A program made the translations under genes and the position numbers. Source: Riptortus pedestris (Eukaryota; Arthropoda; Insecta; Hemiptera; Alydidae). From it: DNA of 64,000 nt. The notes under the pieces are model-generated. The model saw only the letters and a program-made list of their open reading frames with translations, did not search any database and had not been told where the DNA came from. Shown here in pieces: positions 1-10,523 of the stretch. Location of the stretch: the NCBI GenBank assembly GCA_019009955.1, contig CM032233.1, forward strand, positions 113,033,501 to 113,097,500. Direction: 5' to 3'. Each line of letters starts with the position of its first letter. The stretch's first letter is position 1.

Positions 1-720
1 GGTCAAGCTGGAGTCCAAAGATACGCCTTTTTCATATTATTCGTCACGTAGACCGATATCCCTTCGTATGTTTACATAAGACTCAGTTATCCTTCATCCT
101 ACAATAATTCAATCTAAGCCTGCAAAGCCTTTCTGTTATATCCACTCCCTATCGAGCCGGAGAAAAAGGATTGGGGTCCGTGCTATAAAATTATTTGAAA
201 TATTAGGTCAAACTAAATTGTATTGAATTTATTTGACGTATGTTATTTTCTTGTATTAATGAGGAACAGAAAATTATCATTCTTAGAGGGTATGCAAAGT
301 TGACTCGTGTTTCAGTATCAAACGGAGAGAGGTTCTGTTTCAATATAAAAATGAATTAAATCAAAATTTCATTATTAAATACATTTCTCTCTGACATCAT
401 TATTTCATTTTCATTTTAAAACGTGTTTGGCAGATTCCCCTAGTAGGAATTTTTTTCGAATAGCTATCGATCCAAGGAAGGAGATATCGAAAATGAGGTT
501 CGTTCGAATTTAAATCGAAAATCGTTTATTTATTTATTATAATTATTCCAAGCTTCTGAATATAAATTATTAATAAAAAATAGGAATATTTTACTCTAGG
601 CTCGTTTGGAACTAAAAAGTCCAATGTTCCAATGTAATTTATATTAACGACAATGCGCTTTTCAAACACTGTTAACACAAAAATACTATGAATTCATGGA
701 CTATTATTATATTTACAAAA
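1..720. other. AT-rich non-coding DNA with one decayed HINE scrap
   Basis: No open reading frame or RNA gene is convincing here. Around 429-515 a degraded HINE 5' region can be read on the plus strand: a CAGATTCCCC start, a CTATCGATCC block and the GATATCGAAAATGAGGTTCG block that in better copies precedes the AT tract. The rest is unassigned. Confidence 0.4.
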
Positions 721-1321
721 GCCTGTCGCGCAGGGGCTGCGTTCACAAAGCAGATTTCCCACGTGCACCATATATTAGCATTTACCTCAAAACGTAGAAG
801 TTCAATGAGTACAATATTTGGTATATAGGCATCAAATAATGTGCTTCATGTTATAACACTTACTGTTAATATGGCATATGTAGGAGTGGGGGTTTACTGA
901 AGACCGAAAACTAAAAAATGCAATTATATCGGTTAATAATCATGATAGAGCCAAAATGTACATATCAGCATTTATTGAGCATTACATTTGCAAATAGAGT
1001 AGTTTTATATAATTTTTCGACCTGACGCATAATAACGGTGATATTTCGAATTTTTGAACCCCCCCCCCTCCTACTGATCCGATTTCAGTCATTAACGAAC
1101 TTGATCTTCCTTTTTACATTAAACGATTAAATACCGAGCTTGGTAACGATTAAACAAAAATTGCGACCCCTAGAGCATTAACAGAGAAATATACATAGTT
1201 TTGAATCGACCTCATTTTTGTCATCTCCTGAGTAAGATCAATAGACATTTGAAGAAAATTTTCGAAAATCGTGTCATGAGTATAACCTCAATAGCTGATT
1301 TTCCTTACGGGAAATTTGCTA
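721..1321 (-). mobile_element. HINE copy without an AT tract
   Basis: Begins with a GTCGCGCAGGGGCTGCG hairpin block and CAAAGCAGATTTCCCACGTG, and ends with the palindromic 5' tip (ATTTTCCTTACGGGAAATTTGCT). The interior has the family's landmarks in order: TTTTTCGACC, a C-rich block, GATTTCAGTCATTAACGAACTTGATC, AATTGCGACC and GACCTCATTTTTGTCATCTC. It belongs to the variant whose 3' part reads CACCATATATTAGCATTTACC. The AT microsatellite found in most copies is missing. Confidence 0.75.
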
Positions 1322-1544
1322 ATAAGTTAAACAAATTAAAAACATCATTAAGATTATAAAAAACTAAAACTAAATAACTCACATTTAAAAAAAGAACTAA
1401 TCACGAAATCAAAATTCGTTTTGTGCATAAATAAAAATAAATCAATAAAATCAAATGTACTTTCCATTGAGCCCGTAATGTCCATTGGTTTACCATAACA
1501 GAAAATATGTTATAAACCATATATTTATAGTTTCACAAAAAACG

Positions 1545-1748
1545 TATAAATATAGAGTTCGGTCAAGATTAAACAACAATTTGCGACTATCGTTAACAGA
1601 CAAATATATAAGTTTATATATAGTTTTGAATGGACCCAATTTTCGTTATCTCCTGGGTAGTAACGTTGGACATTTGAGGACATTTTTCGAAATTCACGTC
1701 ATGAGTACATCCTCAATAGCTGATTTTCCTTAAGGGAAATCTACTAAA
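1545..1748 (-). mobile_element. HINE 5' fragment
   Basis: Minus-strand fragment from the GATTAAACAACAATTTGCGAC block to the TTCCTTAAGGGAAATCTACT tip. The 3' half of the element is absent. Confidence 0.7.
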
Positions 1749-3377
1749 ATTTACAGGACATTGAATTTGCAATAAGATCATCTAAACAATTGTGAAATTA
1801 CCCCCCCCCCTCCACCAAAATAGCTATTTATATATAAAATTACACACATATACACATAAAATATCTTAACAATTTGTTATCCCAATTATATTTTTTAAAT
1901 AATAATATATTCACCCTATAATTAATGGCTAATTAATACATACGTGAAATTGCAATGAAAAAAGGATAACTCACTGTTTGATAATTACAACTTAAGTAAA
2001 TTACTGAATACACATTAATTTCACTACTTTCCAAGCCTTCACTTGTCAAATTAAGGTAAGAGGTATTCTTGGTAACGTAATATAGTGTACTATATTGAAT
2101 GCAAGGCATAGCATACCTACAATAACTATCCAATATGAAAAATAACAGAAATATACACTTGTGGACGGCATCTCAAAAGTGTGAAGACAAGAGCCGTCAA
2201 ATAAGCCCCAATCGAACTGGAATGGGAAATTTTTCCACTCCCAATATTAGGTTTTTCGTTTGTTCCGCCCCATTTGTCTCATATTCGAGAATGAGTATGT
2301 CAAAAGATAAGTCACTCTTGGTCCAGAAACCAATCTTTTCACTGAATGGTAGAAAATTGTTAAAATGAAGACTGATCTAACATTATGCGCAGTGTCCTTA
2401 AATTGGCTTATTTATTTTTAAACATGAGTTAATGCGAAAATATTTTTGGCCTGATTGATTTTATATGAAATCGTAAATATTATACCTCACCAATAACTTC
2501 AAACAAAATATACTTTAAAACATCACAAAGACAAACAATCATTAGAGAAATGGAATACATCAAAAAGTAAATACAATTTCAAGAATTAATACCGAGATTA
2601 GTCCACTGATACACAATTCATATCAACAAATACTAATATCCTCAATTCATACCTGGGCATTTACCAACCATAAGTTATTTACGTATATTCAGACATAATT
2701 TATTCTCTCAGACGGCATTAAGATATTATTAGAGCAGAAATGGCATTTCTATATCCTCATTGGAATGACATGATACGAATGCCATTCTTTTAGCTCATTT
2801 AATATTCATTTGAAGCGACACGCGAAATATTTTGACGATATGGAAAATAAAACAGCCCTTACCATGCTCTTAAATTTGAATATTCCTTTGATTTTGGCAA
2901 TGTAACAGTCATCGAAAATGAAAGGAATATAACTAAAAGAAAAATAAATAATTATAAAAATGCAGTAAACAAAACAAATTGAAATTAGATCATTAAACAG
3001 TACGTTTTTCAGTCTCCTTTTCGAACAAAACGTTTTACGGTTTCATCATTTTGATATATAGTTAAGTTAGTTTGAAACATTGGCCCTACTTCATCGGGGA
3101 ATTTAGTTTAATACTAACATCGATTGTAAAGATATAGCAATATCTATTATAAAGGTATAGCAATGTCGATTGTAAACATTCATCGATTTATTGTAGCATT
3201 TTGTACCAGGTTGTGTCTACCTATCAGTATAGACGCAGCCGGTCTAGCTGAGGATGTCCCTGTAATGCCTTGGGATGACCTAGGTTTTAGGTGTAAAGAT
3301 TATACTTTGTTTATTATTATTTACGTCCACTTTATGCTACTAGGCTAATCGGGACGGGTTATTCATTCACCAGGATT
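1749..3377. other. Non-coding, nothing recognised
   Basis: No motif-bearing ORF and no copy of the window's repeats that I can recognise. About 3308-3360 resembles the tail of the SINE at 28689-28913 (TTATTATTATTTACGTCCAC, then GGACGGGTTA). Short ORFs here look random. Confidence 0.35.
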
Positions 3378-3512
3378 ATTTATTCACAAGTTTTCTTAGA
3401 GTGTCAGCCACATAAAATGAGTAACATAATATACTTAAGGGGCAATATAACTCATTTTTTTTTAAATTACGTCGTAAGTTATTTCCTATTGCATATTTAT
3501 TCATGTAATAAA
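3378..3512 (+). repeat. Segment duplicated at 8962-9690, without the HINE insertion
   Basis: The stretch from ATTTATTCACAAGTTTTCTT through TTATTTCCTATTGCATATTT is repeated at 8962-9047 plus 9625-9683. The second copy is split by a complete HINE, so this copy represents the empty site. The matching block continues into the adjoining HINE 3' fragment in both places. Confidence 0.7.
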
Positions 3513-3835
3513 AAGTCCGTCACGCACGGTCTGCGTAAACTAAGCAGATTTCCTTCGGGAAAGTTTACAACAGATAAATCACCATACTGGTAACGCCACC
3601 GTGAATTTTAAGCGAATAAATACAAACGGTAAGAAGAAATCTTCCAGTCAATTTACAAGTTAATAGTATCTACAACGGAACAGGCAAGCTCACAGCGCTG
3701 AATAGATAGAATCTAGACCGGAAAGGAGAACAATTACTGAAATATATCTGAATATAAAATATTAATTTTAATGAGAACTATATACTATGTCTAGTACTGT
3801 AAATTATAGTGAATCGGAATAATTTTTATCTCAGC
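3513..3835 (-). mobile_element. HINE 3' fragment
   Basis: Starts AGTCCGTCACGCACGGTCTGCG, then CTAAGCAGATTTCC and the long-subfamily 3' region (GGTAACGCCACCGTGAAT, CAATTACTGAAATATATCTG). It breaks off near 3835. It is co-linear with 9684-9923 and 12052-12190, which form one interrupted copy of the same segment. Confidence 0.65.
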
Positions 3836-4064
3836 AGATTTCCAATAAATGCTGATAGTCTTACTGAGCCACTGAAATATAAACATAACGTTGACTTGAA
3901 GTTTACTTCAAAGAATAGTGGAGAGTCCATTACTTACAGTAGCAGTCAATAAAGTAAGTATAACCGCAATTATTGAGCACCAATGATTTCTTTCATTCTA
4001 TTGGAAGTCGGAAGAAATACGTTTTTTGGAGATTCAACTAACCAAACCAATTTGTTCTCAATCC

Positions 4065-4067
<3 letters not shown>

Positions 4068-4121
<54 letters not shown>
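4068..4121 (+). repeat. Uninterrupted A54 tract
   Basis: Fifty-four consecutive A residues between TCAATCCCTT and CGAAGGCGCC. I see no coding sequence or target duplication that would make it the tail of a recognisable retrocopy. It may be a retroposon tail or simple expansion, and its length is vulnerable to assembly error. Confidence 0.8.
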
Positions 4122-4122
<1 letters not shown>

Positions 4123-4418
4123 GAAGGCGCCGATTCTTCACAAGGTATTAGTTTAGTTGAATGTTAAGAATTTTTACTTCAAATTTCATATCCATAAACT
4201 AATTCTAGTTAAAAATAAATGTAACTGGACTGTGGCAATTTTTATTAAATAAATAGCTTCTGCATAAATAAATAATAAGGATTTTTTATTAAATTTTAAA
4301 ATGATTGTATATAAAACATATTTATGCATACTGAAAAGTTGTATTTAAAATTTTGTATTGGAATTCTGATTGCAAATCATTTTTCACTGATATAAGATCG
4401 ATTGAACAAAATAAAAAA

Positions 4419-5606
4419 TCTATATATATATATAAAATTGTAGCCTCTGTCTGTACATTGATTTTTTTTCGCGAAATTTCACGATAACTTTTGGTTTCAC
4501 ATGTCATAGACACCATAACTGCATTTTGTTTCTTTCTTGTTTGTTTGTTTGTTACCTTTTCACGCATAAACGGCTGAACCAAATTTTATGAAACTTGGTA
4601 TGCATATTACTACTAACCCAACTTAGACTTTAGGCTATATTAATATTCTCTGAGTAAGGGAGGCCTGAAATTAAAAATAGCAATATTTCGATTCCTAATG
4701 GGTTTTCGGCAAATATGCACATAACAAATGTTGTTTATTTTGTTATTTAGAGTAACTTTTGTTATATACACTTTTTTCGTATACTGAATTATAAACGAGA
4801 TATAGACTAAAACCAATAGCGGAAGTGAACAATTTTATTTGGGACAAAAGACCCAACCGAAATAAATAAAACTCGGTATGTGTATTAGCACTAACGCTTT
4901 CATTTTAATAAGCCATACCAACATTTCTAGGGACGGACAGGAGTGGGGGTTGTAAGGGAGGCCTGAATTTAAAATAGCGGTATTTCGTTTTCTATTCGTT
5001 TTTTGGCAAATATGAACATGACAAAAGTTGTTTATTTTGTTATAGAGTAACTTTTGTGATATTCATTTTTGTCTTTTAAGAATGTATAAACGAGATATAC
5101 ACTATAAACTAAAGCGGGAGTCAAGTATTTTATTGGGCGCTAACGATTGAACCGAACTTAACAGAACACGGTATGTCAATTAGCATTAATTCTTCCATGA
5201 TTATAAGCTATATTAAAGTGTTTAGGTTAGAACGGGAGTGGGGGTTATAAGGAGGCCTGAAATAAAAATTCGCAATATTTCATTGTCTATTCGTTTTTCG
5301 ACAAACATGCACATAAAAATGTTTACTTTGTTATTTAGATGAACTTCTTTTTTTTTTATACATTTCTCCAGGAACAATGTTTGGAGCAAGTAATTTGCGT
5401 AGAAATATTGATATGCTCAACAATTCATTCCAATTTGAACTATGAGGTACCTCACCTGGAAAAATTAATGCCAACAACGGGTATTAGCCCTAAGCACTGT
5501 GACGGGTAAATGTCAAAATATTGTGCAAAGTATAGCCTTGCCAAAAAAATACCATCACCATTCAGCCTCAAATCAATTCCCGGGCGAAGCCGGGTATCTG
5601 AGTTAG
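4419..5606 (+). mobile_element. Non-autonomous Helitron (copy A)
   Basis: Starts with TC in A|TCTATATATATATATAAAATTG and ends with the hairpin CCCGGGCGAAGCCGGG, a short spacer and TTAG|T (the family's CTAG with one change). A 5' TC, a 3' hairpin about 10 nt from CTRR, and insertion between A and T are the hallmarks of Helitrons. There is no Rep-helicase coding sequence. The inside holds three related modules near 4575, 4855 and 5145, each with a CTGAACCGAA-like block, an AGTGGGGGTTATAAGG block and a GGCAAATATGCACATAAC block. A ready cross-check is 51146-51944, which has the same ends. Confidence 0.75.
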
Positions 5607-6592
5607 TATTTTATATTTTAAAAAAGAAAGAGACACATATTACATCCAATATACTCATTTTGTTAATGAAACTGGTGTTTACTTTATAGCTATTATATAA
5701 ATTCGTCATAATCCTAATTTAATGCTTCTTGAAAATGCTGAAAAAACTTCTTGATTGAAGGATTCCTTTTGTGTGGTTAAGAGAAATATTTCTAAAGAAA
5801 GCCTAAACTATAAAGAGTTATGCGCTTCCACTTATTTTATGAACCCAAGGAAAACATTACTCCTAAGACTATTTTTATAGGCGGAAGCTGAAATATAAAA
5901 GGACGAATAATCAATAGCCTTGTTTAATGCTCAAGATAAAGGATGTTTTATAGTTCTTGAAACGATTTTTATTATATTTAGCCCTCAACTGTCAGTGGCT
6001 AATGCAGTGGGATAAAGTAGGCATATCTTGGCAATAGAAATTTTAATAATCTACTTTAAATCACTATTCACCAATATCAAAAGGTTAGTATCAAATCATT
6101 GCCCATTAATTCATCGCGGAAATGTATAATACTGTAAATAATGCATATTGCCTAATGAAAAGTACTGGATGTTTCGTCAACAAAACTAAAGAAAATAAAC
6201 ATAGAATTCGGCTCCAAGCCTGTATTCATTTCGCAATATTAGAATTATTTCACAGTTTATCTTAATGTTTCTTAGATTCATGTTATCTAGATCCATTACG
6301 GCGGATTGGTGGTGGAATTCGTAAATGAGTGTTTCCGGTACAATCGGTGGCCTTTAACTTAAGCAATATATTTGGATTATGAGTTTAGATAAACGAAATT
6401 TGAATAACATTTATATTCGACGTTTCACATAGAACAGAATTAATGGGTTTGATGGACATAAGAACAACGCAGTCTCATTATATTAACACATACAACAATT
6501 TAAATGAATGGTGTTTTTGTCAATCAAGTGCAACAAAATGGAAAGTTATATTCATTTAGCACTAAGTGGCTTAAATTCCATTATATGATCTA
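5607..6592. other. Non-coding, nothing recognised
   Basis: AT-rich sequence between the Helitron and the mariner. No long ORF and no family seen elsewhere in the window. Confidence 0.4.
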
Positions 6593-7869
6593 TCGGGTGG
6601 TTCGATAATTAATTTCGTTTTTTCTGATAAGATTGTTTGAAATGCATATTTCAGGTAGTATTGATTGAGTGGCTTTGATTATAATATACTATTTTAAAAA
6701 TTAGTCTTTGGACTATGTCCAGTAAATAACTGAGTTTGATTAGTAAACAACAAGTTGGTCAAAAATTCTGTTGAAAATGGACAATCAAAGAGAGCATAAT
6801 CGGCATATTTTATTGTTTTACTTACGAAAGGGCAAAAATGCGCTACAAGCTCGGAAAAAATTATGTGAAGTTTATGGTGAGGACTGTCTTACTGATCGCC
6901 AGTGTCAGCGTTGGTTTGCTCACTTCGCTCTGGAAATTTTAATGTGCAAGATGCACCACATACTGGTCGTCCAACCACTACTGATGACGACAAAATAAAG
7001 GCGTTAATCGAAGCCAACCGGCGTATGACAAATCGAGAGATAGCAGAGAAGCTCGACATATCGAATTCAACCGTTTACTTGCACTTACAACAGCTTGGTT
7101 ACGTAAGCAAACTGGATTTTTGGGTTCCTCACGAATTAAAGGATATCCACCTCACCAAACGCGTTAACATATTGCTGAATGGTACCGAAAAGGATTCATT
7201 TTTAAAAAGAATCATAATGGGTGATGAAAAATGGATAGTTTACGATAACGTAGTCCGAAGAAGATCATGGACCAAGCAAAATGAGCCCCACAATCGACAT
7301 CCAAAGCCGAAATTCACCAAAAAAAGATTATGCTTTCTGTGTGGTGGGATTACAAGGGTATAGTGTACTTTGAGTTGCTTCCAAGAAACCAAACTATTGA
7401 TTCGAATGTCTACTGTAGTCAATTATCGAAACTGAACGAAGAAATCACGAAAAAACGCCCTGAACTGGCCAATCGCAAAGGCGTGATGTTCCATCATGAT
7501 AACGCCAGACCACACACCTCTTTGACAACTCGTCAAAAATTAACAGAGCTCAATTGGGAACTGATGCCACATCCACCATATAGCCCTGACTTAGCACCAT
7601 CAGATTACCATTTGTTTCGCTCCGTTCAAAACCATTTCAATGGTAAAAATTTCGATTCTGATGAGGCGGTTAAAAATGAGTTGAACCAGTTCTTTGCTTC
7701 TAAAAACCAAGGCTTCTTCGAACGTGAAATTTTTCAACTCACCGGAAGATGGCAAAAGTTAATCCAACAAAATGGTCAATAAATCATTGATTAATGTTGT
7801 AGTTAATATAAATAAATTCATTTTGAAAAATATGAAAAAAAAAACGACATTAATTATCGAACAACCAAA
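6593..7869 (+). mobile_element. mariner element, decayed
   Basis: Length of 1277 bp is typical of mariner. Terminal inverted repeats of about 30 bp can be read: the left end contains GGTGGTTCGATAATTAATTT and the right end, on the other strand, GGTTGTTCGATAATTAATGT, each followed by a CGTTTTTT stretch. A TA dinucleotide flanks both sides (6591-6592 and 7870-7871). It encodes the broken transposase at 6771-7782. The right end lies 46 bp from a Jockey-like remnant. Confidence 0.85.
6771..7782 (+). pseudogene. mariner transposase with frameshifts
   Basis: Mariner transposases bind the element's inverted repeats and cut and paste it at TA sites in the nucleus. The family pattern is clear: an N-terminal paired-like DNA-binding half (start near 6777, with HILLFYLRKGKNA), a second helix-turn-helix (NREIAEKLDISNSTVYLHL), the linker WVPHEL, then catalytic residues in IMGDEKW, HHDNARPH and SPDLAPSDYH. 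The second and third acidic residues are separated by 34 residues, giving the D,D34D signature. The total length matches the usual 340-345 residues. The reading frame changes twice: near 6929, where one base seems to be missing before RSGNFNVQD, and in the A run near 7318-7326. Both changes would abolish the protein, so this copy cannot move on its own. Confidence 0.9.
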
Positions 7870-7915
7870 TAAATACCTAATGTCATACCTCCCTAAGGAG
7901 AAATCCATGAAACCC

Positions 7916-8460
7916 ACTTTTATTACAGACGAACTCGCTGAGTGACTCCTTGAGTATTGTCCAATAGTACAAAAAATACGTAATTGTATACAAATGCTCC
8001 GAGAGTTAAAAAGGGCCGTCAACTTCATGTGGATTCCAAGCCACGTAGGAATAGATGGAAATGAAAAAGCAGATGGAGCAGCTAGAGAAGCCCACCAACT
8101 CGACTCCATCACCCCTACAACAATTACATCTACAGAGCTCTATCAACCACTAAAAGAAGATTTTGATGAAAACTAGTAATAAATGTGGAACGAAGCCCAG
8201 AACAATAAACTAAAAACTTTTAAAACCTCCATGGAAATATTCGACAAGACGCAACAAAAGAGCTGAAGTCGTACTAGGAAGATTCCGAATAGGCCATACA
8301 AGATTTGCTCAAGGTCATCTTATAACAAAAGATCAACCTCCGATATGTGGGAAGTGTAACACAAAGTTAACTATCTACCATATTTTAATGGAATGCCATA
8401 CATATACAAAATTTCGAAAAAAATGCAATTTCCAATAATGTACCGGGCCACGGGAGATGA
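7916..8460 (+). pseudogene. Jockey/I-type retroposon ORF2 C-terminus, broken
   Basis: The fragment reads as the RNase H and tail region of a non-LTR retrotransposon polyprotein. FMWIPSHVGIDGNEKADGAA at 8024-8083 is the classic RNase H motif. Further on, RAEVVLGRFRIGHTRFAQGH and PPICGKCNTKLTIYHIL give the C-terminal Cys-His region (CxxC...H...C), ending near LMECHTYTKF. A stop codon interrupts the frame near 8176 and the frame changes after it; the reverse transcriptase part is absent. It could come from Jockey, I or a close clade. The mariner just upstream may have inserted into it. Confidence 0.75.
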
Positions 8461-8814
8461 CCCCGAAGATAAATGATTTAATTTTATGAAAACTACAAAT
8501 TTGTATAAAGAAATTTAAATTACAAATTTGTTGTATCCACATTTATGTCGTTAAATTTTAAATATCGATATAAATGAGGATATAACAATATTTACAATTT
8601 ACATAAACACAATTTAATCACAAAATGCAGGTACTTATCCAAAACGAGAATTAGAGATATTACTCATGATGACCTATCTATATATCATAGATTTTATCTA
8701 TGATAACCTAGTAGGTTTTCGCCCTAAAACCTTAAGAAACGAACAACAACATATTACAGACGAATATTTTTGACTTGAATATTCTTCTGAATTAAAATGC
8801 GTTTACAAGAGTGG

Positions 8815-8955
8815 GAAAAGAAAAGAAAAACAGGGGTCGGGAAAAGAGAGACATTTAACAATTTAGGTGGACACATATTGGATTTGTTAAGCCGACCCAA
8901 TTAAGCTAACGAATGTACGACGTTCACAGTTAACTAGTTCCACTGAATTAGCCAT
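8815..8955 (+). repeat. Dispersed repeat, second copy at 39605-39780
   Basis: Shares with the inverse of 39605-39780 the run from GGGAAAAGAGAGACAT through ATTTAACAATTTAGGTGGAC, then AAGCC, AACGAATGTAC and GTTAACTAGT. No coding potential. The family is not identified. Confidence 0.55.
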
Positions 8956-8961
8956 GATAAC

Positions 8962-9047
8962 AATTTATTCACAAGTTTTCTTAGAGTGTCAGCCAAATAA
9001 AATGAATAGCATAATATACTTAAAGGGCAATATTACTTGATTTTTTT
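8962..9047 (+). repeat. Left part of duplicated segment (occupied site)
   Basis: Matches 3378-3460 closely up to a T run, where a HINE begins. The matching sequence resumes after the HINE at 9625 (AAAGTTATTTCCTATTGC). Confidence 0.65.
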
Positions 9048-9624
9048 AGCAGATTTCCCTTGAGGGAAATCAGCTATTGAGGTTGTGCTCATGACAACAT
9101 TTCCGAAATTTTTCTTCAAATGTCCATCGATCCTACGTAATAGATGACGAAAATCAGGTCCGTTCAAAACTGTGTATATATATATATTTGTCTGTTACCG
9201 CTTTAGCGGTTGCAATTTTTGTTTGATCGTTACCAAACTCGATATTTAGTCGTTTTATGTAAAAAGAAAGATCAAGTTCGTTAACGGCTGAAATCGGACC
9301 AGTGGGAGTCGGGAATTTAGGGGGGGGATTTTCAAAAAATCGAAATATCTCCGTTACTATACGTCAGATCGAAAAATTGTATAGAACCAATCTTATTGAA
9401 AATTACATTTACTATAAATATTGTTATATACATTTATTCTCTATCTTGAATATTAACCGAGATATTTGAATTTTTATTATATCTGAGCGGCTAACGGTCG
9501 AGTGACTTCCCCGCCAAAAGCTAGTTCGGCCGTTTCCTTAACTGCTCGGCTCTCGTGAAATTTCTCTATTGTAAAACTTTACATGGGAAATCTGCTTAGT
9601 TTACGCAGCCCCTGCATGACGGTC
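9048..9624 (+). mobile_element. Complete HINE with a paralogous empty site
   Basis: Starts TTTTTTT|AGCAGATTTCCCTTGAGGGAAATC, contains a short AT tract, and ends GGGAAATCTGCTTAGTTTA, a CGCAGCCCCTGCA hairpin, TGACGGTC|TATTTT. Comparison with 3378-3512 shows insertion into a T run with no target duplication, as expected of a Helentron-type element. Length 577 bp. Confidence 0.8.
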
Positions 9625-9683
9625 TATTTTAAAATTATAAAGAAAGTTATTTCCTATTGCATATTTATTCATGTATTAAATAG

Positions 9684-9923
9684 TCCGTCACGCTGCGTAA
9701 ACTAAGCGGATTTCCAACGGGAAGGTTTAAAACAGATAAATTTACACACTGGTAACACCACCGTGAATGTTAAGAGAATAAATACAAACGGTAAGAAGAA
9801 ATCTTTCAGTCAATTTACAAGTCAATAGTATCTACAACGGAACGCGTCTGAATACAAACAAACAGAGCAGGCAACATCACAACGTTGTGTAGATAGAATC
9901 TTCACCGGAAAGAACAACAAAAA
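9684..9923 (-). mobile_element. HINE 3' part, interrupted (continues at 12052)
   Basis: Co-linear with 3513-3720 (CACCGTGAATGTTAAG, GTATCTACAACGGAAC). It stops at ACCGGAAAGAACAAC, where another HINE has inserted. The matching family sequence resumes near 11814 and 12052 (CACTATGTTTAGTACTGTAAA), beyond a piggyBac remnant. Confidence 0.65.
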
Positions 9924-10346
9924 TTCCGTCCCGCAGGGGCTGCGTAAAGTAAGCAGATTTCCCACGTGAAGTTATACAATAGAGAAATCTCCATACGAGA
10001 GCCGAACAGTTACGGCAAAGGGCCTAACTAGCTTTTGGCGGGAACCTCAAACGTTCGTTATCGGCCCAAATTTTATTGAAATGCAAATATCTCGGTTAAT
10101 ATTCAAGATAGAGAATAAATGTATAATACAATATTTATAGTAAATTTAATGTACAATAAGATTGATTTGATTTTATTTTTTGATCCGACGTATGGTAACG
10201 TAGATATTTCGAATTTTCAAAAATCCCCCCTCCCACTGGTCCGATTTCACCCATTAAAGAACTTGATCTGTCTTTTTGTATAAAACGTTTAAATATCGAG
10301 TTTGGTAACGATCAAACAAAAATTGCGACCGCTAGAGCATTAACAG

Positions 10347-10412
<66 letters not shown>

Positions 10413-10492
10413 GAACGGACCTCATTTTCATCTCCTGGGTAGGATCGATGGACATTACCTCAATAGTTGATTTCCCTTAAGGGAGCCCAACT
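9924..10492 (-). mobile_element. HINE nested in another HINE
   Basis: Opens TTCCGTCCCGCAGGGGCTGCG and GTAAGCAGATTTCCCACGTG, has all central blocks, a 64-bp (AT)n tract at about 10343-10406, and ends with a degraded tip (TTTCCCTTAAGGGAGCCCAACT). The stretch normally lying between the ATCGATGGACATT block and the tip is shortened. Confidence 0.75.
10343..10406. repeat. (AT)n microsatellite of a HINE
   Basis: Pure alternating TA lying between the AGACAAATA and ATTTTGAACGGACC blocks, the standard position of the microsatellite in this family. Confidence 0.9.
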
Positions 10493-10523
10493 AAAACAGT
10501 GTTTGGCACCCTCTAGAACAGTC

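Noticed and set aside
4068..4121. Poly(A) tail of a processed pseudogene
   Set aside because: Upstream sequence has no coding similarity I can read and there is no target duplication around it.
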